Assembly (NCBI GenBank): GCA_950295325.1
Contig: OX485807.1
Coordinates: 19,315,666 to 19,379,665 of the forward strand
Direction of reading: 5' to 3'
DNA from: Polytrichum commune
Lineage: Eukaryota; Streptophyta; Polytrichopsida; Polytrichales; Polytrichaceae
DNA length: 64,000 nucleotides
This document shows, piece by piece, positions 1 to 11,209 of the stretch. The notes under the pieces were generated by a model, which was given only the letters and a program-made list of their open reading frames with translations, was not told the DNA's origin and did no database searches. Position 1 is the first letter of the stretch; the number at the start of each line of letters is the position of its first letter. A program made the position numbers and the translations under genes.

Positions 1-20
1 GTGGAACTCAGCAGGCATAC

Positions 21-1453
21 CAGGCTGTCTTCAGATTCTTGCTCCATGGCTAGGTCTTGCAAAAACCAACGGGCACTTCCTGTGTCTTCAACATTTTCTT
101 TGAGCTCCAATAGCTCTACAATTATACTCTCATCTCGATCTGCATCCACAAATACTTCCTGCACAATTCAACCCAATGGACTTTGTTTGCAGGGTATTTT
201 CCAATGTGGGCCTCTCCTAAAACAATGAAACATTTATTTGAGCTAGAGACTTCCACTTTTAGCCTATTGTGTCAAAAGTGGCTCTATCTGAAATTTAACT
301 CATTTTTCAAATGAACTTTTCAGTTACACAGCTTATTGTCATTGAAGATTTGGGTTCAAATAAGCAACCTGGGTGCCCTTGATGCGAATTCATTCTTGAT
401 CATTTTTTAATTCTTCTCGAAATAAGATAATCTGCTAAATAAGGTTACAAACCCATAAATTGAATAAATAAATAACAATAAAAACATGATTTTCAGACTT
501 GGTGTATGGCAATCCAGAGTTCTGCCATCTACATGAGTACAATTAAAGTATGGAGAAAGCTTTACCTGATTATTTGGAACCTCCCGAATATCACTCACAT
601 CCTGCACGGTAACCATGGGCAACCTTCAGGTTGAAATACTAAGCAGACTTCAAAAAAAAGTGAAGCAAGAACTATAAGATCAACGACCACTGCAATTCAC
701 TCCCACATTATTTCTGCAATATAATGGTGAACTATATATGAAAAATCAATAGAAGCTCCCAAATTGATTATGTGTAGCATCACTATGTACATGCAAAGAA
801 AGAAGTCATATTTTGAACCTTACTTGAGTTATCCATCAAATTTTGGGATCAAACTTCTGGTGAGTTCACTTAAACATGAGTTAGAGAGCATCTCCTTAAA
901 GTCATCCAAGTTTCCTTGAGGCTTAAATTAACATGCTCAAAGAGTGGTGATAGGCTATTAAAAATCAGATTTCTAGCTTGTCATATTAGGATGGGAGGGC
1001 CAAGCTAGCCTTGCATAGGCCTATCCAGAATTTAGGGTGGTGGCTTCCCTGGGCAGACAATATTTTAGACCTAAAGTTCTCTCAAAGTTTATGAGATGGC
1101 AAGAGGAGGTCCAAGGAGTTTCACCCAACTTATAAAGTAGGCTCCAACAGGCAACAAGCCAACAAGCTCTTAATAGCAAAAATCTCTCAAAGATGGATCA
1201 AACTCACAGTTCTGTTACACATACCTCTACTATGTCACTACGTTGGACAAAAATTTCACAAAGCCATTAAAAACCTGCACGGATGGCAAATTGGATGACA
1301 TCTTACATGGAACCTCAGAGGAAAGGTACATGTGATCGCTCCTCCAAAAAGATTTTTCTCCACCGGCGTGTCCACAACAACTCCATTCCCTGAATGGCAA
1401 CTTACTGGAGCAACACCCTCCACATCCATGGCCTCCTCTGGACCTGCTGCCAT
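21..1453 (-). CDS. MOG1: MOG1 Ran-binding protein, 5' part, continues past the left edge
   Basis: MOG1 binds the GTPase Ran and helps its nucleotide exchange in nuclear transport. Three exons are visible on the minus strand: 1453-1307 (start ATG at 1453, 49 codons), 601-566 (36 bp) and 158-21. Each junction has GT-AG borders and stays in phase 0. Exon 1 ends in the diagnostic LFGGAI...FPLRF block, exon 2 gives DVSDIREVPNNQ, and exon 3 gives EVFVDADRDES, then a GSARWFLQDLA block. This order matches plant MOG1 as I recall it. The rest of the gene lies left of base 1. An open frame extends upstream to 1474 but starts with TTG, so 1453 is the first ATG. A consensus acceptor sits 13 bases ahead of it (exon edge 1466), suggesting a 5'-UTR intron. 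Family assignment is firm; the donor at 20 is less certain. Confidence 0.85.
880..1200 (-). repeat. Dispersed repeat A, copy 1, in MOG1 intron 1
   Basis: Minus-strand copy of a family also found at 4290-5065 (plus) and 18605-18990 (minus). Shared landmarks are a CTCTTTGAGA block, AGAGCTTGTTAG, and TTGGGTGAAA next to a GGGACT-type pentad. Class unknown. Confidence 0.75.
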
Positions 1454-1456
1454 TGC

Positions 1457-2350
1457 TGCCCCAAATCTGTGCAAAGACCAAAAGACAATTTAAATCAAAA
1501 TGAGAAAGAATACAGACAAAACCTTCTACCCCAAACATAGAGTGAAGACTACAAACAAAAATCACAATGACTTCACACCCTATAGGGATTGTCACCAAAT
1601 GATTGCCTAGTCTATACTCCTCATTCATCACAAGCATTGCAACAATTTCGCAGTGCTTCTAAGAACGATGGAAATGAGAGAAAAAAACAATTTAAATGCA
1701 AGGAACATCTTCCGAGACTGTATTGGGACTGTAAGATTTCCACTTTATTACATTCTTGAATTGCTTATCGAAGAATAATTACCATTAGACACAGAAAAAG
1801 CCTTTAGGACTCAATAGTAATAGCATCACCATGTTGTGTCCTAACTGATATCAAGTAATGAGGCATTATGATGAGAAATCATAAGTGGCATCAGATCTAT
1901 TGCCCTAAATCTGTGCAAAGACAACACATAATCGAAAGAGTGCAGACATGACCTTCTACCCCAACATGGAGTAAAAACTAGATAATTTTAATATAAATAA
2001 TTTTAAAATAAATAAATCAATCAAATCACAACATATGGGTTGTCACCAAATTATTCCCTAGCCCATACTGGTCATTCATCACAGGGCTTGCAACAGTTAG
2101 GCTATGGTTCTAGGAACAATTAAAGTGTGAGCCACTACATCACATAGATTGGACTGTTATTGATCACTATGTATGACCATGTTTCAAGAACATACTGTGA
2201 CTGTAAACCTTCCAATTTATCATAGTTCACCAAAGAACTATGAGAATCCAAAACAGAAAAAAGCCGGTAAGAATCAAAAACAATAGCACCATGTTAGTTT
2301 AAACTGATGTTATGTAATGAGGCATTCTGGTGAGAAAATTATAAGTTTTA
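1457..2350. repeat. Tandem duplication, two units of about 450 bp
   Basis: Landmarks recur at offsets of 444, 451 and 459 bases: CTGTGCAAAG at 1467 and 1911, GTCACCAAAT at 1591 and 2042, GGCATT at 1862 and 2321. The duplication begins at the first coding exon of MOG1 and covers its upstream region. It duplicates the splice acceptor that precedes the start codon. Confidence 0.85.
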
Positions 2351-3485
2351 GTCAACAAAGAACTTGCTCCCCTATCTGTCAGAGACTATATGGATAAATT
2401 CAATGCATTGCACAAGCCAGTAGAGAAGATATTTAAAGCACCAGAATAACTTGGATAAATATCATCTGCTAATTGAGCTTTGTTATACTATGCAGATCCA
2501 GTAAAAAGAACATAATTCCTACTGTAAGTCTAAAGCCTAAACGTTTAAGAGCACAACAGAAGAAAACACATCCATCCAGCACAACTTCATCAAACTTCAT
2601 CACCCATTACATATGTGGAAATACCAATGCTCAATCCAAAAATCGGCTTCGAGTTGATCCACCCAAAACAAAAGAGACCATGGAACTGCAGGACCTACAT
2701 CCAACACAAGAAAAACCATAATTTCCACACAGACATTCCAATCATCGAGTAACATGTAGCCACATAGATAGACCTAGTGTTTCTTCTGGGAGGCTTGAGA
2801 GAGGGTTTTTTTAGGTTCAAACCTTCAGCTGCAAAATTCTCATATCATAACAGCCCTCAAAGAACAGAGAGCCGCAGGATCCTGGTGGTAATTGGATCTA
2901 CCCTCAAAAATCTCAGGAGGTTGAGAAAAGAAACACCGGGCTGACTGGGATCTAACACTCTCCTTACACCATGACAAAATACAAGAGATCCAGAAGGCAA
3001 CAAGCAGGTCATTGATTGGAGAGGAAAAATAAAACCTCTCCGTATCAAACATCCCCACAGCACAAACAAACCAAAAAAATCCAGAAACTGCACCTTGAAT
3101 CAACGCTCTTCGCAGCCTCGGTATACCAAAAAGCACAAGAGAAGTGGAAGCGTGACCCCCCACAATCATCAGCTCAACTCTACAACAAAAACTTGCAAAA
3201 TGCATTCCAGATGTGGCAACCTTACTATGAAGGGTGGACTCGAGCCCTCCTCAAATTTTGGCTTCTACTGAAACACCAAACTACTAAAAGTGATGGATTC
3301 ATACCTATCATACCAGAAGTGGAACACCAGATGTGTTGCAACGACTCCGCCTTCGAAGGTGATCTTTTTATACCACAAACTGAAGGGTGAAGCTCTTCCT
3401 CACTTCTCCCCAGACAGCAACCACATGTGCAGGGAAAAAAGGGAAGAGTCTGAACGAGCCTAAACACTCGACTTTTGTTTATGTT
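2351..3485. other. MOG1 upstream region, no convincing gene
   Basis: Overlapping open frames occur on both strands but none shows a recognisable domain or consistent splice sites. A short stretch near 2970-3000 resembles 23913-23941 upstream of the coiled-coil gene, in the same orientation. Confidence 0.4.
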
Positions 3486-3487
3486 TT

Positions 3488-3543
3488 TAAACCTCGACGT
3501 GGCAAGGGTACATGGCTGGATTCGTCCTTGGAGGTCCACCGTT
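3488..3543 (-). promoter_or_regulatory. Conserved upstream block shared with the coiled-coil gene
   Basis: Read on the minus strand, this contains GGTGGAC, TCCAAGGA, ATCCA and a CCACGTC motif with an ACGT core, in the same order and near-same spacing as 24525-24587. Both blocks lie about 1.8-2.1 kb upstream of a minus-strand start codon. It could be a shared promoter module or simply a dispersed repeat. Confidence 0.35.
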
Positions 3544-3559
3544 GAACGCCAGATCAAAA

Positions 3560-4289
3560 AGAAATTAGGTTAAGTCTTGTAGATGTGGGCCCCCAACAGA
3601 ACAATTCTTTCAGTGAAAACAAATATTCGGAGAATGACTCCCCTGACCTCCCACTTTTCCAACTTATTCTAGGAAACTAAATTCTGCTTGTTACCTAACC
3701 TTACATAGATCTATGGCCGACCTCACAAGTGAGGCTTCTCAGAATTCCCAGCTTTTACTTCCTGGTGAAGGAAAAAGTTGAAGGCATACCCAAAGCTGCT
3801 TCAAGCTACAAAAGCCTCCACCCTCCGCCCTACTGATCCTAGAGATTATTCCTCCGAACTGGAATATGCTTTGATGGTGTCTGCGCACATAAGGACTTTG
3901 CAACAGAGATCTTGGTAAGCTACCCCAAAGTTCAAACTCCAATGTGGCACATGGCCCACTAGTACAAACTTACTTTCAACCCAGTATGAATGCCGTAGGC
4001 ATGGAATTAAATGAATTGGTCATAGGCCCCTCATTTAACAGCGCCTCCAAGTCTTTCTATCAGGCTCCTTTCAAGTTTCTAGGTCACTTATTATTCTTTA
4101 GCTTTCCGTAATCTGGCTCTCACCCTACTACTGACTGGTCTTTGCGGGGAGCGAATCTGGACTCGGGGTGTGGATTTCGAGGCCCAAATCCAAGAACAAC
4201 TTGAAGGCTCTTTTTGTCACTTTTGGCATGCAAAAAACTAACTAACTTCTCGCTCATCAACACACATACTTGCTTGCTTGCTTACTTAT
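3560..4289. other. Intergenic, nothing recognised
   Basis: No long coding frame, RNA gene or clear repeat was seen here. Confidence 0.5.
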
Positions 4290-5065
4290 GGAAGTTTGAA
4301 CATCGTTGGAGTTATCCGTAAAGTCGCTCGAAGAGGGACGAACCGTGGGTTTGACCCCTCTTTGAGAATACTTTCCCTTAAGAGCTTGTTAGTTCGTCAT
4401 GTACCATAGCTTGTTTTGAAAGTTGGGTGAAATTTTTGGGACTCCCTCCTGCCATCTCAAAAACTTTGTGAGAGTTTAAGATGTAAATTAGGGCATGCGC
4501 ATGGGACCCGTTGTCCTAAATCTTTCCCTTAAGAGCTTGTTAGTTTGTCATGTACCATAGCCTATTTTGAAAGTTGGGTGAAATTTTTGGGACTCCCTCC
4601 TGCCATCTCAAAAGTTTTGTGAGAGTTTAAGATGTAAATTAGGGCATGCGCATGGGACATGTTGTCCTAAATCTTGGATCGGCTTAAGGAAGGTTAGCTT
4701 GGCCCACCCATCTTAGTAGGACAAGCTAGAAAGCGGTTTTCAATAACCCAACATTACTAGGATTATCCCAATTTGTGTTACTATTCAAAGTTCAATAATG
4801 TCTTACTGAAGAGTTCAAATTTTATCAATGAAGTTTCAATAGGTTGTTCGGCCATTATAGAACATTAATGACTTTGCTTGGTAAAGAATTACATTTTCAT
4901 TGAATAGTTATAGCATTGCGTAACTTCAAATAATAACACGAGCTACTTGGGATTATTCAATGTACTCTTTGTGTATGATAATTGACGCATTAAAAAAGAG
5001 GGTGACTTTGTGTTAATCCTTGGAAAATTCAAGGTTTGGGTTTAAACCCATAGTGTCATCTACAT
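4290..5065 (+). repeat. Dispersed repeat A, copy 2
   Basis: Plus-strand copy of family A, the most complete of three. It carries a GGGTTTGACCC-type stretch beside CTCTTTGAGA that resembles a polymerase III B box. The stretch 4690-4990 has no counterpart in copy 3 and may be a later insertion. The end (GGGTGACTTTGTGTTAATCC, then CAAGGTTTGG) matches 18605-18660. Confidence 0.7.
4371..4672. repeat. Tandem duplication, two 151-bp units
   Basis: CTTTCCCTTA followed by AGAGCTTGTTAG starts at 4371 and again at 4522. The two units are nearly identical through the TTGTCCTAAATCTT segment. The duplication is internal to repeat A. Confidence 0.9.
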
Positions 5066-6566
5066 TAATTTATAGGAAAATCTCTTTTCTTTTCATTTAT
5101 GAGTTATTAGGTGAGGCTTTGATATTCCAAGTTTAGAAGAAAAAATAAATGAAGTCACAAGATTATTTGTCAACTTTAGGTGTAGCATAAATCAAGTAAA
5201 TTTTTGTTTTTTATATATTTTTATGCAAGAAAGAAACAAAAAGTGGAAAGTGGTGCTTTTGCATCAAACTGACAGAAAGCACATGCCACATGGGTTTCTC
5301 TACAATGCAATATATGGTGTCATTTGCGTTTTACAAATGGTTGGCAAATTAAAGTAGGCTCACAAGAGTAAATTTGTGCTTGTAATTACACATCCACTAG
5401 CTTCTTTTGTCCATGTGGGAGAAAAAAATATTAACAATAGTCTACAAGGCGTGGTCACAGTGATGAGGGTTGGGAAATGACACCCTTCAATCTTCCAACA
5501 CAATCCAATGTTGGAGCATAGACAAACTCCTACTGAACTTGTTAACCAAAGGTACCTAAACAATGCTAATTGTAAAACCTAGACTAATCTTCTTCATAAT
5601 GTAGATGGGCCTTAATTGACACCTATATTTAAACAGTGAATGGTTAGGTGCATATCTAAAAAGGGACACAAAAAAGACACATGTTTACAAAGGATTGGAC
5701 TATGTGTTTAAAATTTGTTAGTCATTCTAGGGCAATAATGAGCATAATTGAGGAAACCTATGTGGCCTTCTTATGGCTCACCATCATTGGACTTTGATAA
5801 ATCATAATAATTCAAGATTAGCTCCAAACACAAGACATGCAACGCTACTTTTTAGAAACTCACAACACTCAAAGTGGAGAAGGCCTGGAATGTCAACTTG
5901 GCATGACTTGTAGGTACTTGACACACCTAGTACAAGTCTGTTTGAGGTCCACCTAGTGAATAATCATAATGCAAATTGTTGGATGAAGATAAGAATATAG
6001 AATATACCTAGGAGTCCAGACTCATACGATTGACTTGAGAAGAACATTCTGTTATTGAAGAAGATCCTGTTGGTGGACAAGTTAATGGATTCGGTAGGTA
6101 GATAGAGTTGGATACATGTCGGTAAATCAAAATCATCAAACAAGGTATGTAATTGTCCACTTAGGCTTGAAAGCGTAATTATCATTTGAAAGTCAAGACA
6201 CAATAAAATCATGTGTCTGTAAGAACATTGTACTAGTGGTTCACGTGCTTTGTGCTGATACTCAACTTCTAAAAAAAATTATTGCAGTCTTTGGTCTGCG
6301 TGTACAACATATTTGTTGAACCTTATTTTATTTTTGTCATCTACATTTTGTTATGGAGTAACTAGTCGCACAATGTTATCCACAATCACAATTAGAGTTC
6401 ATTGTAGAGCGAGCCACTATACAAGCAGACCTAAGTAGCAAATACAGCATGAGAAGCGAGCTCCTCCTTACGAAACACATTCCTGTAAGTAGATACAAAT
6501 ATATCCCAAAAAAAAACAAAGAAAAAACACAAAACAAAAAAAGCAAGTGTCCCCTCCAAGAATCAG
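5066..6566. other. Intergenic, one family B copy
   Basis: No gene recognised. Bases 5630-5790 carry a minus-strand copy of dispersed repeat B, seen as GGTTAGGTG, then ACACATG and GATTGGACTATGTG. Confidence 0.5.
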
Positions 6567-9500
6567 TCACCCTTCATGAGCATCCTCTACCGCAATGACT
6601 GCCCCCCTGCGATTCGGCCTTGTTATGCTTGGGGCTGCACGGATTCGAGGACCAGCTGGACCTTTCTTTGTTGCACCTGAATCATAAATTCAGAGCCTGC
6701 CCTAGTCAGTCAAAGATCATTTATTGGGTTACCAGCTCAAACAATGAAGAAGATTCAAGTCGTTTTGCAACTGATATGCAAAGAAAGCGGCAAGGTCAAA
6801 ATGTTGCGCATTTGATGTACATTCAAATGAAGTGAACTACAGGTATGAACAACATATTTGGCTTCCTTATAACAGCTCTACCCAAATGTTATCTATAGCC
6901 TGAGGTAAGGTACTCAGCAATAGAGTTATCCTTGAAATCTCTCACAAACTCATGTTTTGGTAGGGAGTTTTGCCCCACTTTGGACAATTTATAATGTTTA
7001 AGGAGCATTCAAGTGGTGTTGGAACTGCCATATTTGGTGAATTAAATCAGAGGTGTTTGACTTTGGCCAAGAGACGGTTATAAAATCATGAACTCCTTGT
7101 CAAACACCATATTTGGTGCCTTCAAAAGTTTACCATGAATTTCGTTTATGTATAAGCATGTTTTGGCCAAAGTCAAACGCCTCCCTTTCATTTCACCAAA
7201 ATTGGGGGTTCCGACACCACTTGAATGCTCCTTATATGTTATAAATTGTCAAAAATGGGGTGAAACTCATTACCAAAACATGAGTTTTTGGAGAGACTTC
7301 AAGGATAACTCTAAAATGGGAAAACAGATAAAGTAGGGAAACTCCATGTAAGATTACTAGAAGTATGCTTATGCGTACCAGCTGATGTGTCTCCTTGAGT
7401 ATTTTGCTCTGTGGCAAATAGTGAGGGAGTAACCAACTGAGAAGGCAATTGACTTTGGGTGGCGAGTGTTTGCGTAAGCGATGTTGGATCTGCAAATGAT
7501 AAGGTTGGACGACGCTTCTTCTTTCCTAGAATACTCATTGCATCGAGCTGATCCTGAAGCCTATCTGCCCTCGCCTAGACATCATGCAGCCAACAAATAC
7601 ACCATTTAATGAATCTCAAAAAAATTCCTTGCAAGTAAAGTAGATGAGTCTTAAATGGCTACTTTTTCCAACTAGTCCACTTCTCCTAGGATATAAGAGA
7701 CACGATTAGTACAAGATGGTTAGCAAATTCAAATCAAGGCCGTAGGCACTTTCCTCATGATTTTTAGAGCTAAAATTAATGTCTTACTCATTATCAGATT
7801 GAAGATTCTTGTGCTCATTAAAATGGTCTGTCAGGTGCTCCCCAATTATGCTGACTATTGAGCCTAGAGTAGTTATCATATTTTAAGCCTGTAGTCCACT
7901 CTCTTTTAGACATGTCTATTTAGTATCCATTCTTGTAGTCAAACCTAACCACATACCACTCAAATGCAGGTGTCTGATAAAAGAAAGGTAACCAACTTAG
8001 GCACTTCTTACCTTAGGGAAAATAAACAATGTTGCACCCAGGAAAAAAAACACACCTTCTCTTGGCACAGTGCTGTGGATAATTGTGCAGCATTGGTTGT
8101 TTCTGTGAGATCAGTCACACACAATAACCGCGGTGAGTGAATGAATGGCCTTTTATGAGCTCGGATTTCTCAAAGACAAGATATTAAATTCCAAAAATCA
8201 ACTAGATCTAGAGCAAGAGGACTCCGCCGTTTATCGTATTTAGTGTCACTTACTATTCAGAGTTATGATGCTATAACTACTTACTTACAATGGTATTTTT
8301 CACCAAAGAAAATTGTTTTATGTCATATAATGTCCAAGCAACATCTATTGGTAAATAATGAAATCTATAGTAAAACTTTAATGCATTGAGTGAATCAATT
8401 TAATGAGGGACACTTAAAACAATATACAAAGTACAAAGGGTGAAAAACAACAGACCTGTGCAAAGAGATACACTCTGCTTCTGGAGGTTTTTAAAAATTC
8501 CTACTGAAATTGTACTCATGGCATCACTGGCCGCTACGCCCTCCAATCTCGTGAGCTTAACCCAGATTTTTGGAGTTCCCTTCGCCTTTTGACCCACCAC
8601 GCTTGCTCTCACTGCTCCTTCTCACCAGAAAGATGATCATCTGTTTTAGTTCAATGTTAACCCTAAACTCTATGGCCTCTAAAATTGCCTCAACAAATGA
8701 CATCTGCATGGATTTAAGAAAGATAATCATCTCGTTCACTTCAATGTTAACCCTAAATCCTATAGCCTCTAAATTTGCCTCCAAAAATGACATTTCCATG
8801 GATTTGAGTACTTCCTCTTAAGAGAGCGTCTTTAATAATCTCCTACAATAAACTACAAACTCATAGTAAAAAAAACCAAATTGACCAGGTCTTTCACCAC
8901 TTTTTACTACTAAAGCCCAACATTTTGCAAAATTGAAATGAATAGGTCTTTAATGATGGGACATGTTCCTAGGTTCATTGGGGGTCTAGCAGTCAAATTC
9001 CAATGTTATTTTGACTAAAAGCGTTGACATGGATGTGAGGGATTTGCATCTAGGGCTTTGTGGAGGGAACATTTATCAAAGTTTGCAATACTGAAGGCTC
9101 TCGTGGAGGGTTTGTACCTTTGCTCACTGCCTCACTGGCAGGTCCATAAAGGACCATCTTCACATTTTCAGAGCCAAATGCGGCCCTCACGTAAGCAATA
9201 AAATCCTCAAACGAACCTCCAATTCCGACCTCGTCTCTCTGCTTTGCCCCTAACAAAGAATTTAGGCTTAACAGAATGAATGTGAAGAAGATCAGGAGAT
9301 TTCATGGATACCAAACAAAATTAAATTAAATAACCTGCATATACTCTCCGCACGAAACAGAACGAATCAGTACCCAACTTCCTCCACCTTCAAAACCGAA
9401 AAAAAAAAATTACAGCTTCACATTTACGCTTCTGCTCTAATACTTTTTATCTTGAAAAACTCAAAATTTCAACGCACAAAAAAAATAGAGTTATCCGCTA

Positions 9501-10095
9501 ACTCAACATGACTTTTGGTAGGGGAGCTGGTTGCATAAAACACCTTATATTGAGGGTCAAACTCATTTTGGCATGCTGCAATGGTCCTAAAATGAGGTTG
9601 GCCCTCAATAAACCTATGAATTAGGGTGCTCTTTATTTAAATTCAAACACTACTATTACTGCCTCCAGGAATGCACCATCACAAGTAAAAAGAGAGTAAT
9701 TATTGATATTATATGCAAAACAACCGATAGAAAAATTAAAGGGGAACTAACTCCAGACGAGAAATCCCATTGAGTTAAAGGATAAATCCATCTGGTGAAG
9801 ATGATGCTCAATTCAATCCAATGAAGAAAAAGACAAAGGCAGGATCAATTTTCACATGTGAAATTCAGAGTCAAAATACCTTGTCCTCCAGAAACTCCGT
9901 GCTCATATCACAATACCAAGTATTGGCATGAAAATCTGTGACATGAACCTCCAGATTATCATCACCTTTTGGTTGCAAACAAAAGAGAAACATAGGATCC
10001 GCATCCACAGATGATGATGATGATGATGATGATGATGACGACTCCAATTGCGCAGAGCCAAAAACTGGCTCAAAGCCCTCTAGTGTGGTCATCAT
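6567..10095 (-). CDS. XRCC4/PAXX-like DNA double-strand-break repair protein, complete
   Basis: Six exons on the minus strand: 10095-9880, 9238-9118, 8611-8456, 8072-8056 (a 17-bp microexon), 7574-7379 and 6676-6567. All junctions are GT-AG and phases close exactly, giving 816 bp and 271 residues. The order is a Ser-rich segment, a strand-rich head with LEVHVTDFHANTW, then RDEVGIGGSFEDF, VVGQKAKGTPKI, a short coiled-coil stalk (QEKARADRLQDQLDAM), a KKKRRP basic patch and a tail ending RRGAVIAVEDAHEG. The RDEVGIGG core matches plant proteins annotated as XRCC4 family (Arabidopsis At1g61410, from memory). The short stalk and the HVTD..NTW motif also suit PAXX. A role in non-homologous end joining is inferred. 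The start is the first ATG after an in-frame stop. Confidence 0.82.
6921..7313. repeat. Long foldback in the last intron of the XRCC4/PAXX-like gene
   Basis: Arms 6921-7069 and 7163-7313 are about 150 bp each and imperfectly complementary, with a 93-base loop. The outer ends are exact (TAGAGTTATCC against GGATAACTCTA) and the inner ends meet at TTGGCCAAAG. This fits a foldback MITE or a long hairpin RNA source. Confidence 0.85.
7735..8010 (+). repeat. Dispersed repeat B in intron 4
   Basis: Family B copy with the landmarks CATGATTTTTAGAGC, TGACTATTGAG, AGACATGT, AACCACATACCACTCAAAT and AGGTGTCTGAT. It ends about 45 bases before the 17-bp microexon. Confidence 0.7.
8632..8815. repeat. Tandem duplication, two 90-bp units
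   Basis: GATGATCATC at 8632 and GATAATCATC at 8722 start two similar 90-bp units in intron 2, just upstream of exon 3. On the minus strand both units stay open in one frame, giving a 30-residue repeat, but this frame does not join that of exon 3. Confidence 0.85.
10011..10040. repeat. Coding GAT/TCA microsatellite
   Basis: A trinucleotide run inside exon 1 of the XRCC4/PAXX-like gene, encoding about eleven serines in a row on the minus strand. Confidence 0.95.
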
Positions 10096-10164
10096 ATCCA
10101 AAAACCTTTGCAAGTTTATCCAAGTTCTCAAAACCCAATCCTCTGCGAACAAATCCAAAAACCT

Positions 10165-10185
10165 CTATAAATTCTCTTTTGCCAT
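10165..10185 (-). other. Upstream ORF of six codons
   Basis: ATG at 10185 opens MAKENL followed by TAG, 69 bases upstream of and in frame with the main start at 10095. The six-codon peptide could lower translation. Whether it is inside the transcript is inferred. Confidence 0.45.
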
Positions 10186-10648
10186 CTTGCTAGCCCTTAA
10201 CCCCAAAACCCTACTTTGTGGCAATATTTCCAATCCTGCCAGTTAAGCAATTGACATCTTCACTTACAGAATCGGAGCAATCTACATCTGCGAAACCAAA
10301 CGATGCTTTGTAACAAAAAGAGAAGATCTGGAGAAAAGTGGGTGTGACCCTACATGCGGCGTTTACTTCTCTAAAAATCCGCCAGAATTTTGAGTGTGAA
10401 TGATGAATGATGGCATTCAAGTGTTGGGTTTTGGATGCCGGCCAAAACTACAGTAGAGTGGTGCACCATCCCTGTAATGTAGCCCCTCAGTACATATGAA
10501 GGTCTAGAATGTACCCGGTGTGTACATCCTATGGTTGCTTCATAATCCTGCTTGGGCCCAAATTAATCAAGACGACTATGTACCACTTATTTTCAGCAAT
10601 TTCAGAATATAACTAGAGAAGTTCTACGAATACAGGTATTAACCCTTA

Positions 10649-11207
10649 CAGTAATCTCCCGCTGAAGTATGCACCCCTTTAAGTACGCATCCTGGTTAAG
10701 TGCGCAAATTTTTTGACAAAAATCAAGTTTCATACTTTAATGTTTGAATATGTCATGTAGAATCATTTGCCACGAAAGCATGAATTTTTTTACGCTTGAC
10801 ATTCAATGTCAATTTGCAAATGTTTCGTTGGAACGTCTCAAATGATCATCGCAGTTCATCATACAAATGTCCAACTTTTGTTTAGGGGTTTTGGTATCAT
10901 TAGACATTAGTGCCGTTCGTTGCAGTATGTTCTCCCGATTGTCCCAAACTTTCCGGATGGCACCTTCACTAACTTCATACTCCCACCCCAACGCCCGCTT
11001 GCTCATCACGTTCGGCTTGCTCAACTTTGCAATGATTTCACATCGTTGGGCTTCGGTCAAGTGGGTTGTCTTAGGTTTCATCCGTTTCCCATTGCGATTC
11101 ATTAAATCAGATGGTTTAGAAAGCGATATGAGTAAAGTACACACCTACCAACTAAGTGCGCACCAATGGCTCCAATTCAAAGTGCGTACTTAAACGGGAC
11201 ATTACTG
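10649..11207 (-). mobile_element. pogo/Tigger-like DNA transposon remnant
   Basis: The 559-bp element is bounded by TA on both sides (10647-10648, 11208-11209). Termini are inverted repeats, CAGTAATCTCCCG on the left and CAGTAATGTCCCG read in from the right. An AAGTACGCA-type subterminal repeat occurs near both ends. The minus-strand frame 11144-10809 encodes a CENP-B-type helix-turn-helix (LTEAQRCEIIAKLSKPN, then VSEGAIRKVWDNRENIL). No DDE catalytic domain is present, so the element is non-autonomous. TA target site, termini and domain all agree with the pogo group. Confidence 0.85.
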
Positions 11208-11209
11208 TA

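Noticed and set aside
2840-3390. Overlapping open frames of 110-124 codons on both strands
   Set aside because: No domain, no splice logic, and composition like non-coding DNA; they shadow one another.
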